Virus record (IMG/VR): IMGVR_UViG_3300045455_000024
Coordinates: 1-24,592 of that record
DNA length: 24,592 nucleotides
From: a virus
Reading direction: 5' to 3' (one strand)
The notes below the pieces were generated by a model. The model was given only the letters and a program-made list of their open reading frames with translations. It ran no database searches and had not been told where the DNA came from. The position numbers and the translations under genes were made by a program. This document shows, piece by piece, positions 1-6,610 of this stretch (the stretch's first letter is position 1; the number at the start of each line of letters is the position of its first letter).

Positions 1-105
1 GTGAATCTGCTTAATTCACCGCAAAAGAGACGTCTTTTCCTTTCCTAAGATACGGTCATTATATCCGTCAGCTTGCGGACAAACAAGCATGTCAACTAGT
101 GGCCA
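1..105. other. left edge, no gene recognised
   Basis: No convincing coding region was found on either strand. The expected next phage gene after the large terminase, the portal gene, is not here. The stretch could be phage accessory DNA or flanking chromosome; the sequence alone does not decide. Confidence 0.4.
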
Positions 106-240
106 TTATGCGGGAGCTGAAACAGCCAGGTTCTCCCCTTTTTTCTCCGCATACGACGGCAAGAAGCTTCTTAATATGAGTTGAATAAAAGTAATAGCAA
201 CGATAATTATGAACGTGTGAAGCCATTCCATATCAGGCAT
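106..240 (-). CDS. small single-pass membrane ORF, possibly a truncated gene
   Basis: A 44-codon frame starts inside the stop region of the preceding gene (ATG at 240; a second ATG at 231). It encodes a hydrophobic stretch of about 20 residues near the N terminus followed by LRSFLPSYAEKKGENLA and then a stop. Many small Firmicutes proteins begin with a membrane helix followed by a similar LPSYxxEKGKNLA segment and then a long charged helix, which is missing here. I infer either a truncated relative or a micro-protein. There is no strong Shine-Dalgarno sequence; translation could be coupled to the upstream gene, with which it overlaps. Function is unknown. Confidence 0.45.
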   Translation of the reverse strand: MPDMEWLHTFIIIVAITFIQLILRSFLPSYAEKKGENLAVSAPA

Positions 241-754
241 CACCATTTAGGAACATTTCCCTATACCGCATCAAGGTATCTTTGACTCCGCCCCATATAG
301 TGACAGTCTCACCATCATCCTCGAACACTTTCCCATGGCTCTTGGGCGCATCTAGCTTCATCTGTGCGTAGTTACTACGGAACGTTGGAACATAGGTCTT
401 AGGATGAGATTTGTCGCTGCAAAGCCTCTCCATTTCGGCGAGAGTGACTCTCCTCCCCCCCTGCTCAATAGTAAGAAATGCTTTAATGATTCGGTGGTTG
501 AACTGTTTCGGTTTCATCGCCCATGATGGAATCCGGCGGTTTGCCATACCATGGTGTTCTATTCCTGTCTCTCCCATTTTCTTTGGCTTAGTGTTTGGGT
601 CGTATGTTAGAGCCGCTCTTTCAAAACTTTTGTTAATGTACCATTTCAGACATTGCTCGAGTGCTTCATCCTCCTCGTCTCTGGTGAGTTCGAGTGCAAT
701 ACGGAACTTGTCGTATACGTCATGATCTACGGCTAGAGTAACAGTCTTACGCAA
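233..754 (-). CDS. hypothetical protein with ribbon-helix-helix-like N terminus
   Basis: The frame is open from 787, but I choose the TTG at 754 because GGAGG lies eight bases upstream of it and no ribosome-binding site precedes the GTG at 787. The product is about 173 residues. Residues 1-45 (RKTVTLAVDHDVYDKF followed by two predicted helices) resemble an Arc/MetJ-type ribbon-helix-helix DNA-binding fold. The C-terminal half, containing HRIIKAFL and YVPTFRSNYAQMK, looks like a second globular domain that I know only from uncharacterised Firmicutes proteins. A 26-bp palindrome lies about 40 bases upstream and would suit an autoregulated DNA-binding protein. The gene stands where a portal gene is expected, so it may be an accessory insertion or the first gene outside a truncated late module. 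The DNA-binding role is inferred. Confidence 0.7.
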   Translation of the reverse strand: MRKTVTLAVDHDVYDKFRIALELTRDEEDEALEQCLKWYINKSFERAALTYDPNTKPKKMGETGIEHHGMANRRIPSWAMKPKQFNHRIIKAFLTIEQGGRRVTLAEMERLCSDKSHPKTYVPTFRSNYAQMKLDAPKSHGKVFEDDGETVTIWGGVKDTLMRYREMFLNGDA

Positions 755-792
755 ATTTACCACCTCCGATTGAGGCCATTCTAACACTTTTA

Positions 793-818
793 TTAGTATT
801 AGTAAATACTAATACTAA
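793..818. promoter_or_regulatory. 26-bp AT-rich palindrome, candidate operator
   Basis: The arms TTAGTATTAGTA (793-804) and TACTAATACTAA (807-818) are perfect reverse complements around a central AA. Each arm is itself a tandem repeat of a 6-bp unit. The site overlaps the stop codon of the large terminase gene and lies just upstream of the putative ribbon-helix-helix gene. Such proteins commonly bind short tandem or inverted repeats cooperatively, so this is a plausible operator; that link is inference. Confidence 0.55.
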
Positions 819-2416
819 AATACTAGTAGCCCGCGCTCATCATACACCGAGGTTGCGTTGCCGTTTCCGCAGCGGATGGCACGGTCGAGCGCCATGATGG
901 TCGCCACCGCGCCATCTATTTTTTCTGTGCTCTTTTCTTTGTCGGGCTTCACATTGCCAGCGGGGTCAGTCTTGATGAAGATGTTGTCCATCATCCACCG
1001 CAGCACCGGATGCCCGCCGTGGGCGATCTTCTCCTCCAGTGTCAGCTTCATCAGTTCCTTCGTCGGCGGGGACATATCCTTAAAGCCCTGGCCAAAGGGA
1101 ACCACAGTAAACCCCATACCCTCAAGGTTCTGCACCATCTGTACAGCCCCCCAGCGGTCAAAAGCAATTTCACGGATGTTGTACTTCTCCCCAAGCTCTT
1201 CAATGAACTTCTCGATATAGCCGTAATGGACGACATTTCCCTCGGTGGTTAGCAGATGCCCTTGCTTCTCCCAGTGGTCGTACTGCACATGGTCCCGCCG
1301 CACCCGCAGGTCAATGTTTGCCTCGGGCATCCAGAAGTACGGGAGAACAACGTACTTGTCATTCTCATCTTCCGGTGGGAACACCAGAACAAACGCCGTG
1401 ACATCCGTCGTACTCGACAAATCCAACCCACCGTAGCAGACACGACCTTCAAGGGCCGTGGTATCTATCGGGAAGGCACAAGCATCCCACTTGGCCATCG
1501 GCATCCAGCGGACGGCCTGCTTCACCCACTGATTCAGCCGCAGTTGTCGGAAGCTGTTCTCCTCTGCGGGGTTCTGCTTCGCGCTCTCACAGGCTGCTTT
1601 AACTTTATCTATACCTACCGTAATACCGAGGGATGGGTTCGCCTTCTTCCACACCTTTGGGTCAGTCCAGTCATCATCATCCTTCGCGCCGTATATGACG
1701 GGATAAAAGGTGGGATCACACTTCCTGCCCTCAAGGATGTCCACCGCCTTCTGGTGGGTCTCATAACAGATGCTCTGGGTGTCGTTGCCTGCGGTGGTTA
1801 TGAGGAAGTAAAGGGGCTGCGTCCGCGCATCTCCGGAACCTTTGGTCATCACGTCAAACAGCTTACGGTTGGGCTGGGTGTGTAGCTCATCAAACACCAC
1901 CCCATGGATGTTAAAGCCGTGCTTGGAGTATGCTTCTGCACTCAGGACTTGGTAGAAGCTGTTGGTCGGCAGGTAGATTAGCCTCTTGGTCGAGGCCAGT
2001 AGCTTAACCCGCCGGGATAGAGCCGGGCACATCCTCACCATATCGGCGGCCACCTCAAATACGATGGACGCCTGCTGGCGGTCAGCTGCACAGCCGTACA
2101 CTTCAGCGCGCTCCTCCCGGTCCCCGCAGGTGAGCAGCAAGGCGATTGCTGCTGCCAGCTCGCTCTTGCCCATCTTCTTGGGTATCTCCACATACGCCGT
2201 GTTGAACTGCCGATGTCCGCTGGGCTTGAGGATGCCGAACAAATCGCGGACAATCTGCTCTTGCCAGTCTATTAGTTCAAAGGGCTTGCCCGCCCAGGCA
2301 CCTTTGGTATGAGAGAGAGCTTCTATAAAGGACACGGCATAATCTGCAGCACCCTTGTCGTAGCGAGAACCCTCTGCCATGAAGGCGGTAGGCCTGTACT
2401 TCTTCAGCTTTCGCAT
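815..2416 (-). CDS. terL: phage terminase large subunit (ATPase/nuclease)
   Basis: This is the motor that drives DNA into the prohead and cuts the genome. The ATG at 2416 follows GAGGAGG by eight bases and gives 533 residues, normal for the Terminase_1/HK97-like class. The N-terminal ATPase shows a deviant Walker A, PKKMGKSE (about residue 84), and a Walker B, VVFDELH (about 174). The C-terminal RNase H-like nuclease shows YGGLDLSSTTD (about 332) and a final acidic site in EKIDGAVATIMALDRA (about 507). All expected motifs are present, so it appears intact. It lies downstream of DUF5049 across an 83-base gap that holds a long hairpin. The small subunit is separated from it by about 4.2 kb of accessory genes rather than being adjacent. 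Confidence 0.96.
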   Translation of the reverse strand: MRKLKKYRPTAFMAEGSRYDKGAADYAVSFIEALSHTKGAWAGKPFELIDWQEQIVRDLFGILKPSGHRQFNTAYVEIPKKMGKSELAAAIALLLTCGDREERAEVYGCAADRQQASIVFEVAADMVRMCPALSRRVKLLASTKRLIYLPTNSFYQVLSAEAYSKHGFNIHGVVFDELHTQPNRKLFDVMTKGSGDARTQPLYFLITTAGNDTQSICYETHQKAVDILEGRKCDPTFYPVIYGAKDDDDWTDPKVWKKANPSLGITVGIDKVKAACESAKQNPAEENSFRQLRLNQWVKQAVRWMPMAKWDACAFPIDTTALEGRVCYGGLDLSSTTDVTAFVLVFPPEDENDKYVVLPYFWMPEANIDLRVRRDHVQYDHWEKQGHLLTTEGNVVHYGYIEKFIEELGEKYNIREIAFDRWGAVQMVQNLEGMGFTVVPFGQGFKDMSPPTKELMKLTLEEKIAHGGHPVLRWMMDNIFIKTDPAGNVKPDKEKSTEKIDGAVATIMALDRAIRCGNGNATSVYDERGLLVF

Positions 2417-2435
2417 ATCTGCCGCCTCCTCGAGA

Positions 2436-2484
2436 CTAGCGGAATACAAGAACAGAGCCTCCGAAGAAGCTCTGTTTCCGCTAG
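2436..2484 (-). promoter_or_regulatory. long two-tier hairpin in the DUF5049-terL gap
   Basis: Outer arms 2436-2444 and 2476-2484 (CTAGCGGAA/TTCCGCTAG) and inner arms 2452-2458 and 2469-2475 (ACAGAGC/GCTCTGT) form one extended stem with a seven-base bulge and a ten-base loop. It ends about ten bases before the terL Shine-Dalgarno. There is no long U-tract after it, so a terminator role is uncertain. It could modulate terL translation, process the mRNA, or act as a packaging-related DNA site. Confidence 0.55.
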
Positions 2485-2499
2485 CGCTGACTGATTGTC

Positions 2500-2694
2500 T
2501 TATTCCTGTTCGGTATCCTTGCCGGTCAGAATAAATCGGCTGTATTCAGCCTTGTTGCTGTTAAGGTACCCCAGCAGCTCATGAAAGCCGCGGACATAAG
2601 CCTCGTACTGAACGCGGGGCACGTCAAACATGTTGGTTACGCCGCTGGCCCTGATGGCGAGGATCTGCTTCCTGACTTCGTCAGTCACACGCAT
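2500..2694 (-). CDS. DUF5049 family small phage protein
   Basis: A 64-residue protein with the pattern I associate with DUF5049: VRKQILAIRASGVTNMFDV near the N terminus, an aromatic-rich YEAYVRGFHELLGYL helix, and an ending like YSRFILTG. This family occurs as a tiny gene just upstream of terL in many Firmicutes prophages; no function is known. Its start overlaps the last 14 bases of the GGCT-fold gene, which points to translational coupling in the same operon. It is predicted to be a small helical cytosolic protein. Confidence 0.8.
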   Translation of the reverse strand: MRVTDEVRKQILAIRASGVTNMFDVPRVQYEAYVRGFHELLGYLNSNKAEYSRFILTGKDTEQE

Positions 2695-3145
2695 TCCCCC
2701 CTGTCTCTACGGACTCTATGGTGGCCCTGCGCAGGATTTCGATGTCAAAGCCCGCGCTCTTGTAACCTTCCAGAATGGTGCTGTAGTAATAGCAGCTTGG
2801 CTGCCCAAGCAGTCTGCCATCGTTCAAAATGTAGACCATCGCCTCGACGCTCTTACCGTCGAGCTCTACTGAAACTACTTCCTTCCGGTAAAGGAATGGC
2901 CAGCCCTCGTAGCGGTCCAGCGCCGCTTCATCGGCAGGCGTTATTTCCCAGACCAGCACCGGCACGCTGCCGCCTTCAAATGGCTCGACCGTGGCCACGG
3001 CGCCTGCGTGTGCGCCCCTGAACAAGAGTCGCCAGCCTGTCATTACGCTGCTTCCCAGTACCGTTGCTGTGGGGCACCTGTCCGCCATCTGCGCTAGGTT
3101 TAGGTTGGAGCCGTAAGCGAGATACAGCTTTTTGCTTTGCTTCAT
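2681..3145 (-). CDS. gamma-glutamylcyclotransferase-fold protein
   Basis: This 154-residue protein has the hallmarks of the GGCT/AIG2-like fold: YGSNL at residues 11-15, the substrate-binding loop, and RYEGWPFLY with Glu80 as the probable general acid/base. Family members release 5-oxoproline from gamma-glutamyl amines or dipeptides, and some remove gamma-glutamyl protecting groups. AAAGGAGG stands nine bases before the ATG. It lies 42 bases downstream of the amidoligase gene and overlaps DUF5049. Amidoligase plus GGCT is a recognised pairing: one enzyme forms an amide with a glutamate or peptide and the other cleaves such a linkage. The true substrate cannot be told from sequence. Confidence 0.9.
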   Translation of the reverse strand: MKQSKKLYLAYGSNLNLAQMADRCPTATVLGSSVMTGWRLLFRGAHAGAVATVEPFEGGSVPVLVWEITPADEAALDRYEGWPFLYRKEVVSVELDGKSVEAMVYILNDGRLLGQPSCYYYSTILEGYKSAGFDIEILRRATIESVETGGNACD

Positions 3146-3187
3146 GGTCGTTGTCCTCCTTTGTCTTTATGAGGGGTTTCAGGCGGC

Positions 3188-4087
3188 TCAGGCCGCCCGA
3201 AACCTCCAGGCCGCCGAGCCGCGCAGGTGGGCTGTCAGGTGTTCGCGGCAGTTAGCAAACTCGTCGCCGATGAAGCCGATGCGGTTCAGGTAAGTCCGCA
3301 TGGCGAACTTCTGGTTGTCTGTTTGCGGCTTCTTTGCCGATGCGCATTTTTGCGTTAAGGCTTGGTGGTTGAGCGCCAGGGCAAGAACTATGTAGCTTCT
3401 GACCTTGCCCGCGTGGAGTTCGCTGTTGAAGCCCCTCAGTTCCACCGTGCGGTTTCCAGTGAAGAAGCTGTGCAGGTTAAGAAAATGGTAGCGGCTCTGG
3501 TGGTAGTGCTGGCCGCGGCTCTCGCTGTAGCCCTCGTACCAGATTTCCTCAAGCATCTCCATGGTCTTGGGCTTTCTGCGGTTCATCTTTTCGACCAGCA
3601 GGCTGTCCATCTTCTTGCAGTAGCTCATGCGCTGAGGCGCAATCTGGAGCGCGTCGTAGAAAAGGTCGTTCTTGCTGGCGATGATGTTCACGAAGTTGCG
3701 GATGCTCCTGGGCGTGTGGCTGGCTCCATCCAGATGGATGTGTATGCCGCAGGTGGTGTTAGCAAAGGCTCCGGCCTGGCGAAGCTTGCGCACTAGCTCC
3801 TGCAGAGTGTCAATGTCCTCGCGGTAGGTGAGAATGGGGCTAACCAGTTCCACACTGTAGTCGCGGGAGGCGGAAACCTTCCGCTTGCCCTGCCTCGTCT
3901 GGCAGGCAATGCTGCCGTCACTCATGAACTTCCAAACCCTGCCGTCCGGTGCAGTGACCCTCTTGGTGTCGTAGTAGTCGCCTGCGCCGGTTACCGTGCC
4001 GCCCAAGTGCTCCGCCGCGATCCTTGCTGCCTCGCCTCTGGTGATGCCTGTGAACTCGATCTCAATCCCAAACTTGCTCTTAAACAT
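3188..4087 (-). CDS. amidoligase family enzyme (COOH-NH2 ligase, glutamine synthetase-like fold)
   Basis: A 299-residue protein with the signature motifs of the amidoligase superfamily: GIEIEF (residues 7-12), the metal/ATP-binding CGIHIHLD (about 113-120) and TVELRGFN (about 217-224), a normal set for catalysis. Such enzymes use ATP to join a carboxylate to an amine, often on peptides or small metabolites. A strong GGAGG lies nine bases before the ATG. Residues of about 258-299 (NQKFAMR, GFIGDEF, ending in AAWRF) match the C terminus of the virulence-related protein encoded 350 bases upstream. The gene is preceded by a copy of a repeated regulatory-looking element and followed by the GGCT gene. 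The substrate is unknown; cell-envelope peptides or a tagged partner protein are possible. Confidence 0.88.
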   Translation of the reverse strand: MFKSKFGIEIEFTGITRGEAARIAAEHLGGTVTGAGDYYDTKRVTAPDGRVWKFMSDGSIACQTRQGKRKVSASRDYSVELVSPILTYREDIDTLQELVRKLRQAGAFANTTCGIHIHLDGASHTPRSIRNFVNIIASKNDLFYDALQIAPQRMSYCKKMDSLLVEKMNRRKPKTMEMLEEIWYEGYSESRGQHYHQSRYHFLNLHSFFTGNRTVELRGFNSELHAGKVRSYIVLALALNHQALTQKCASAKKPQTDNQKFAMRTYLNRIGFIGDEFANCREHLTAHLRGSAAWRFRAA

Positions 4088-4129
4088 CTGGTTCAGCCTC
4101 CTTCAGAGTGTTGGTGTACCTTTGGGTAT

Positions 4130-4178
4130 GTACATATATCACTCTGAACGGCTGTAATAGCAAGCTATTTCTGTCAGG
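4130..4178 (-). repeat. upstream element, copy A (before the amidoligase)
   Basis: On the plus strand this begins GTACATATATCACTCTGAA and continues with a diverged GCTGT...AGCAAG...TCTG tail. A second copy is at 5129-5174 in the same position relative to the virulence-related gene. The core differs at one base in 19. Here, but not in copy B, the core also forms a 9-bp inverted repeat (TTCAGAGTG 4102-4110 with CACTCTGAA 4140-4148) whose second arm abuts the amidoligase ribosome-binding site. The repeat could be a promoter/operator or an RNA element. Confidence 0.65.
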
Positions 4179-4212
4179 AAAATACACCAATACTGGGGCC
4201 TTGGGGGCATGC

Positions 4213-4437
4213 CTATAGTCTCTTAACGACGTCCTCACCGTAGACGATGCCGAGGGTGGAGCCGCTGTCCCAGTTGCAGAAAATGGTTCCCGTGTCGTCG
4301 ATGAAGTCCACGGTCCCCTTGTCACCGGGCTTCAGCGTGGAGTACGGGTCGTTCATTCTGACCAGTTCCACGCGAGTTCCGCGGGGATATGTCTTGCGCA
4401 GTTGTAGCACAGTCTCCTTGGCGGGGAAGCTATTCAC
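4213..4437 (-). CDS. DUF4314 family protein
   Basis: A 74-residue protein with RGTRVELVRMNDPYSTLKPG, then GTVDFIDDTGTIFCNWDSG and ending in VYGEDVVKRL; I recognise this as DUF4314, a small beta-rich, SH3-like domain common in clostridial phages and plasmids. The GTG start at 4437 overlaps the last codons of the virulence-related gene, so the two are probably translated together. The function is unknown. SH3-like barrels often bind proteins or nucleic acid, and it may be an accessory partner for the enzymes on either side; that is inference only. Confidence 0.82.
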   Translation of the reverse strand: MNSFPAKETVLQLRKTYPRGTRVELVRMNDPYSTLKPGDKGTVDFIDDTGTIFCNWDSGSTLGIVYGEDVVKRL

Positions 4438-5098
4438 TCGGTGTCACCCCGGCTTTGGGCGCCCCGCTTTTGAAGGCACTGTTGCCAGAAAGGTTCTTCA
4501 GCAGGATTCTACGCGCAACCTTGTACTCGTCACCCACGAAGCCTAATCTAATGAGGAACACCCGGAAAGCAAACTTCTCATTGTCTACATCCTTCTCTTT
4601 GGCTGTGACCCGCTTTTGCTCCTTGGCCGCTGCGCAGAGTGCACCGATGAAGCGAGAGTACGCTAAGACTTCATCGCTCTCCGCCGGGAGCTTGAACCAC
4701 GGGAATACCAGGGTGTTTTCGGTCCGTTCGATGACTAGTGAATCGGCATTAAGGGCCTTCTTGATGAGGTTGGCCTTGCTGGCAATGAGTTTCTTGAGGT
4801 TGGTGATACTTTCCTCGGTGAATCCGTCCAGCGGCATCTCAATGGCCAAGCGGTCCTGGGCGTCAGACTCCTCAAAGTCAAAGCCTCGTTCCGACAGTCC
4901 AGCCATGACCTTTTGGACAAGATCACTGTCCAGCTCGATCGGGTAGCTGAGGGTGCCTTCTTTGTCGATAGAAAACCGCCCGACCTCGTAGGCGAATGTG
5001 GGTGCGCCTTTGTAGCTCATGGGTTCACCCACCAGATCGCTAATAGCAGACACCATCTCTTTGCGCCTAGCACCTGTTACGTTGTATCTTAGTTCCAT
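4430..5098 (-). CDS. phage 'virulence-related' family protein with amidoligase-like C-terminal module
   Basis: I choose the ATG at 5098 because GGAGG lies nine bases upstream; the open frame extends 12 codons further without a good site. The 222-residue product begins MELRYNVTGARRKEMVSAIS and belongs to a family often labelled 'virulence protein' in clostridial prophages, without known biochemistry. The N-terminal region (to about residue 100) looks like an alpha/beta domain with a FAYEVGRFSID strand pair. Residues of about 173-210 (NEKFAFR, GFVGDEY, NLSGNSAF) match the C terminus of the amidoligase (about 17 identities in 38 positions), and the similarity seems to begin before that. It lacks the GIEIEF and CGIHIHLD motifs, so it is not an active amidoligase by itself. 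Confidence 0.8.
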   Translation of the reverse strand: MELRYNVTGARRKEMVSAISDLVGEPMSYKGAPTFAYEVGRFSIDKEGTLSYPIELDSDLVQKVMAGLSERGFDFEESDAQDRLAIEMPLDGFTEESITNLKKLIASKANLIKKALNADSLVIERTENTLVFPWFKLPAESDEVLAYSRFIGALCAAAKEQKRVTAKEKDVDNEKFAFRVFLIRLGFVGDEYKVARRILLKNLSGNSAFKSGAPKAGVTPSE

Positions 5099-5128
5099 AA
5101 TCGTGAGCCTCCTTTGCTTCTTTGGTGA

Positions 5129-5174
5129 GTACATATATCCCTCTGAAGCTGTGGAAAAGCAAGTTTTATCTGAC
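5129..5174 (-). repeat. upstream element, copy B (before the virulence-related gene)
   Basis: The core on the plus strand is GTACATATATCCCTCTGAA (5129-5147), followed by GCTGT, AGCAAG and ATCTG blocks that also occur in copy A at 4130-4178. It fills the gap between the methylase stop and the start of the virulence-related gene. A weak TATATG-type -10 could be read on the minus strand, but the -35 is poor in both copies. Confidence 0.65.
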
Positions 5175-5184
5175 GACAGAGGCT

Positions 5185-6426
5185 TTACTGAAGGCGTTCA
5201 GGCACCTTCACGTCGTTGAAGTGTACCTTTTCCCCGCCCCGAATGAGATAGACATCCTTGGCCGAGACCTGCTCAATATACCTCTTTACAATGACATCGC
5301 AGTACTTTTCATCGAGCTCTACGGTATAGCACACTCTGTCCGTCTGCTCACTAGCTATTAGCGTAGAGCCACTTCCACCGAAGGGATCGAGAACTATGCA
5401 GCCAGTCATAGAACTATTGACTATGGGATAGGCGATAAGCGGTACCGGTTTCATGGTAGGATGCTCGCCATTCTTCTTGGACTTCTCAAACTCCCATATC
5501 GTGGTCTGCTTACGGTCGGAGTACCAGGCATGCTTGCCAGCCTTCTTCCAACCAAAAAGAATCGGCTCGTGCTGCCACTGGTAGGGAGAGCGTCCAAGGA
5601 CCAGCGATTGCTTCTTCCAGATACATGTACCTGAAAGATAGAATCCCGCATCAGAAAAAGCCCTGCGGAAGTTGAGGCCTTCGGTGTCAGCATGGAACAC
5701 GTAGATGCTCGCATCCTTGGCCATCGCTTTTTCGGTGTGGGTAAAGGCCGCAAGCAGAAACTGATAAAACTTGTCGTCAGCCATATTGTCGTTCTTGATT
5801 TTCCCGGCACGACCTTCATAGTTGACATTGTAGGGTGGGTCCGTCACCGTCAGGTTGGCCAGCTTCCCATCCATAAGAAGGTCAAAGGTTTCAGCCTTAG
5901 TGCTATCGCCGCAGACCAGGCGGTGATTGCCCAGCAGCCACAAATCCCCCAACTGGGTGATGGCGGGCTTTTGAAGCTCGGCATCCACGTCAAAGTCATC
6001 ATCTTTGACATCATCCATTCCACCCAGCAGCTTATTGAGCTCAGCATCGTCAAAACCAAGGAGCGAAATGTCAAAGTCCGCGCCTTGCAGGTCCGCAAGT
6101 TCCACAGACAGCATTTCCGCATCCCAGCCAGCATTCAGCGCAAGCCGGTTATCTGCGATGATGTAGGCACGCTTCTGGGCCTCAGTTAGATGCTCGGCAA
6201 ATACACAGGGCACCTCGGCTATGCCTTCTTCCTTGGCGGCCATGATGCGGCCGTGGCCTGCAATCACGTTGAGATCTTTGTCGACGATGACCGGGTTGAC
6301 GAAGCCAAACTCCCGTAAGGAAGCCCGCAGCTGCAGGATCTGCTCCTTACTATGGGTGCGGGCGTTTCTGGCATACGGCACTAGCCGGTCGATATTGACT
6401 TTCTCAAAGCGCTCGGTTGTTTTCAT
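5185..6426 (-). CDS. DNA methyltransferase with N-terminal ParB-like domain
   Basis: The ATG at 6426 follows GAAAGGA by eight to nine bases and matches the family start (MKTTERFEKVNIDRLVPYARN); the product has 413 residues. Residues 1-120 form a ParB/sulfiredoxin-like domain (PYARNARTHS, NPVIVDKDLNVIAGHGR). The C-terminal part is an amino-methyltransferase with the catalytic TDPPYNVNYEG (about residue 198) and the SAM-binding DPFGGSGST (about 350). DPPY before FGGSG is the beta-type order, typical for N6-adenine or N4-cytosine methylation. Phage enzymes of this design are usually orphan methylases that protect the phage genome from host restriction. It lies between the terS-linked 68-aa gene and the accessory cassette and appears intact. 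Confidence 0.93.
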   Translation of the reverse strand: MKTTERFEKVNIDRLVPYARNARTHSKEQILQLRASLREFGFVNPVIVDKDLNVIAGHGRIMAAKEEGIAEVPCVFAEHLTEAQKRAYIIADNRLALNAGWDAEMLSVELADLQGADFDISLLGFDDAELNKLLGGMDDVKDDDFDVDAELQKPAITQLGDLWLLGNHRLVCGDSTKAETFDLLMDGKLANLTVTDPPYNVNYEGRAGKIKNDNMADDKFYQFLLAAFTHTEKAMAKDASIYVFHADTEGLNFRRAFSDAGFYLSGTCIWKKQSLVLGRSPYQWQHEPILFGWKKAGKHAWYSDRKQTTIWEFEKSKKNGEHPTMKPVPLIAYPIVNSSMTGCIVLDPFGGSGSTLIASEQTDRVCYTVELDEKYCDVIVKRYIEQVSAKDVYLIRGGEKVHFNDVKVPERLQ

Positions 6427-6610
6427 GCCGTAATACCATCCTTTCAAGTCCTTTTTGTGCACCAGACAAGTCGCCTGCCAAGGCTTGACCACGTAATGTC
6501 TTGATCTGCTGCCTATTTAGTCCCGATTGCTTTAGGCTTCGCATGAAATGCGCAAGCCCTGGCTGATGCTTTGATTGCGGCTCATTTATCACTGAAAAAG
6601 GTCTCATCAT
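6404..6610 (-). CDS. small phage protein coupled to terS
   Basis: A 68-residue basic protein (MMRPFSVINEP, then HFMRSLKQSGLNRQQIKTLRG and QALAGDLSGAQKGL). Its ATGATG overlaps the terS stop codon and is preceded by GGGGAGGAGG; its own end overlaps the methylase start by 23 bases. Those features, and a composition that looks genuinely coding, favour a real gene in the packaging operon. I recall similar tiny ORFs beside terS in clostridial prophages, with no assigned function. Confidence 0.7.
   Translation of the reverse strand: MMRPFSVINEPQSKHQPGLAHFMRSLKQSGLNRQQIKTLRGQALAGDLSGAQKGLERMVLRHENNRAL

Noticed and set aside
1256-1885. 209-codon plus-strand open frame
   Set aside because: It is a shadow of terL, whose motifs occupy the minus strand throughout.
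4080-4325. 81-codon minus-strand frame
   Set aside because: It overlaps DUF4314 in another frame, has a compositionally odd Ser/Thr-rich start, and no ribosome-binding site.
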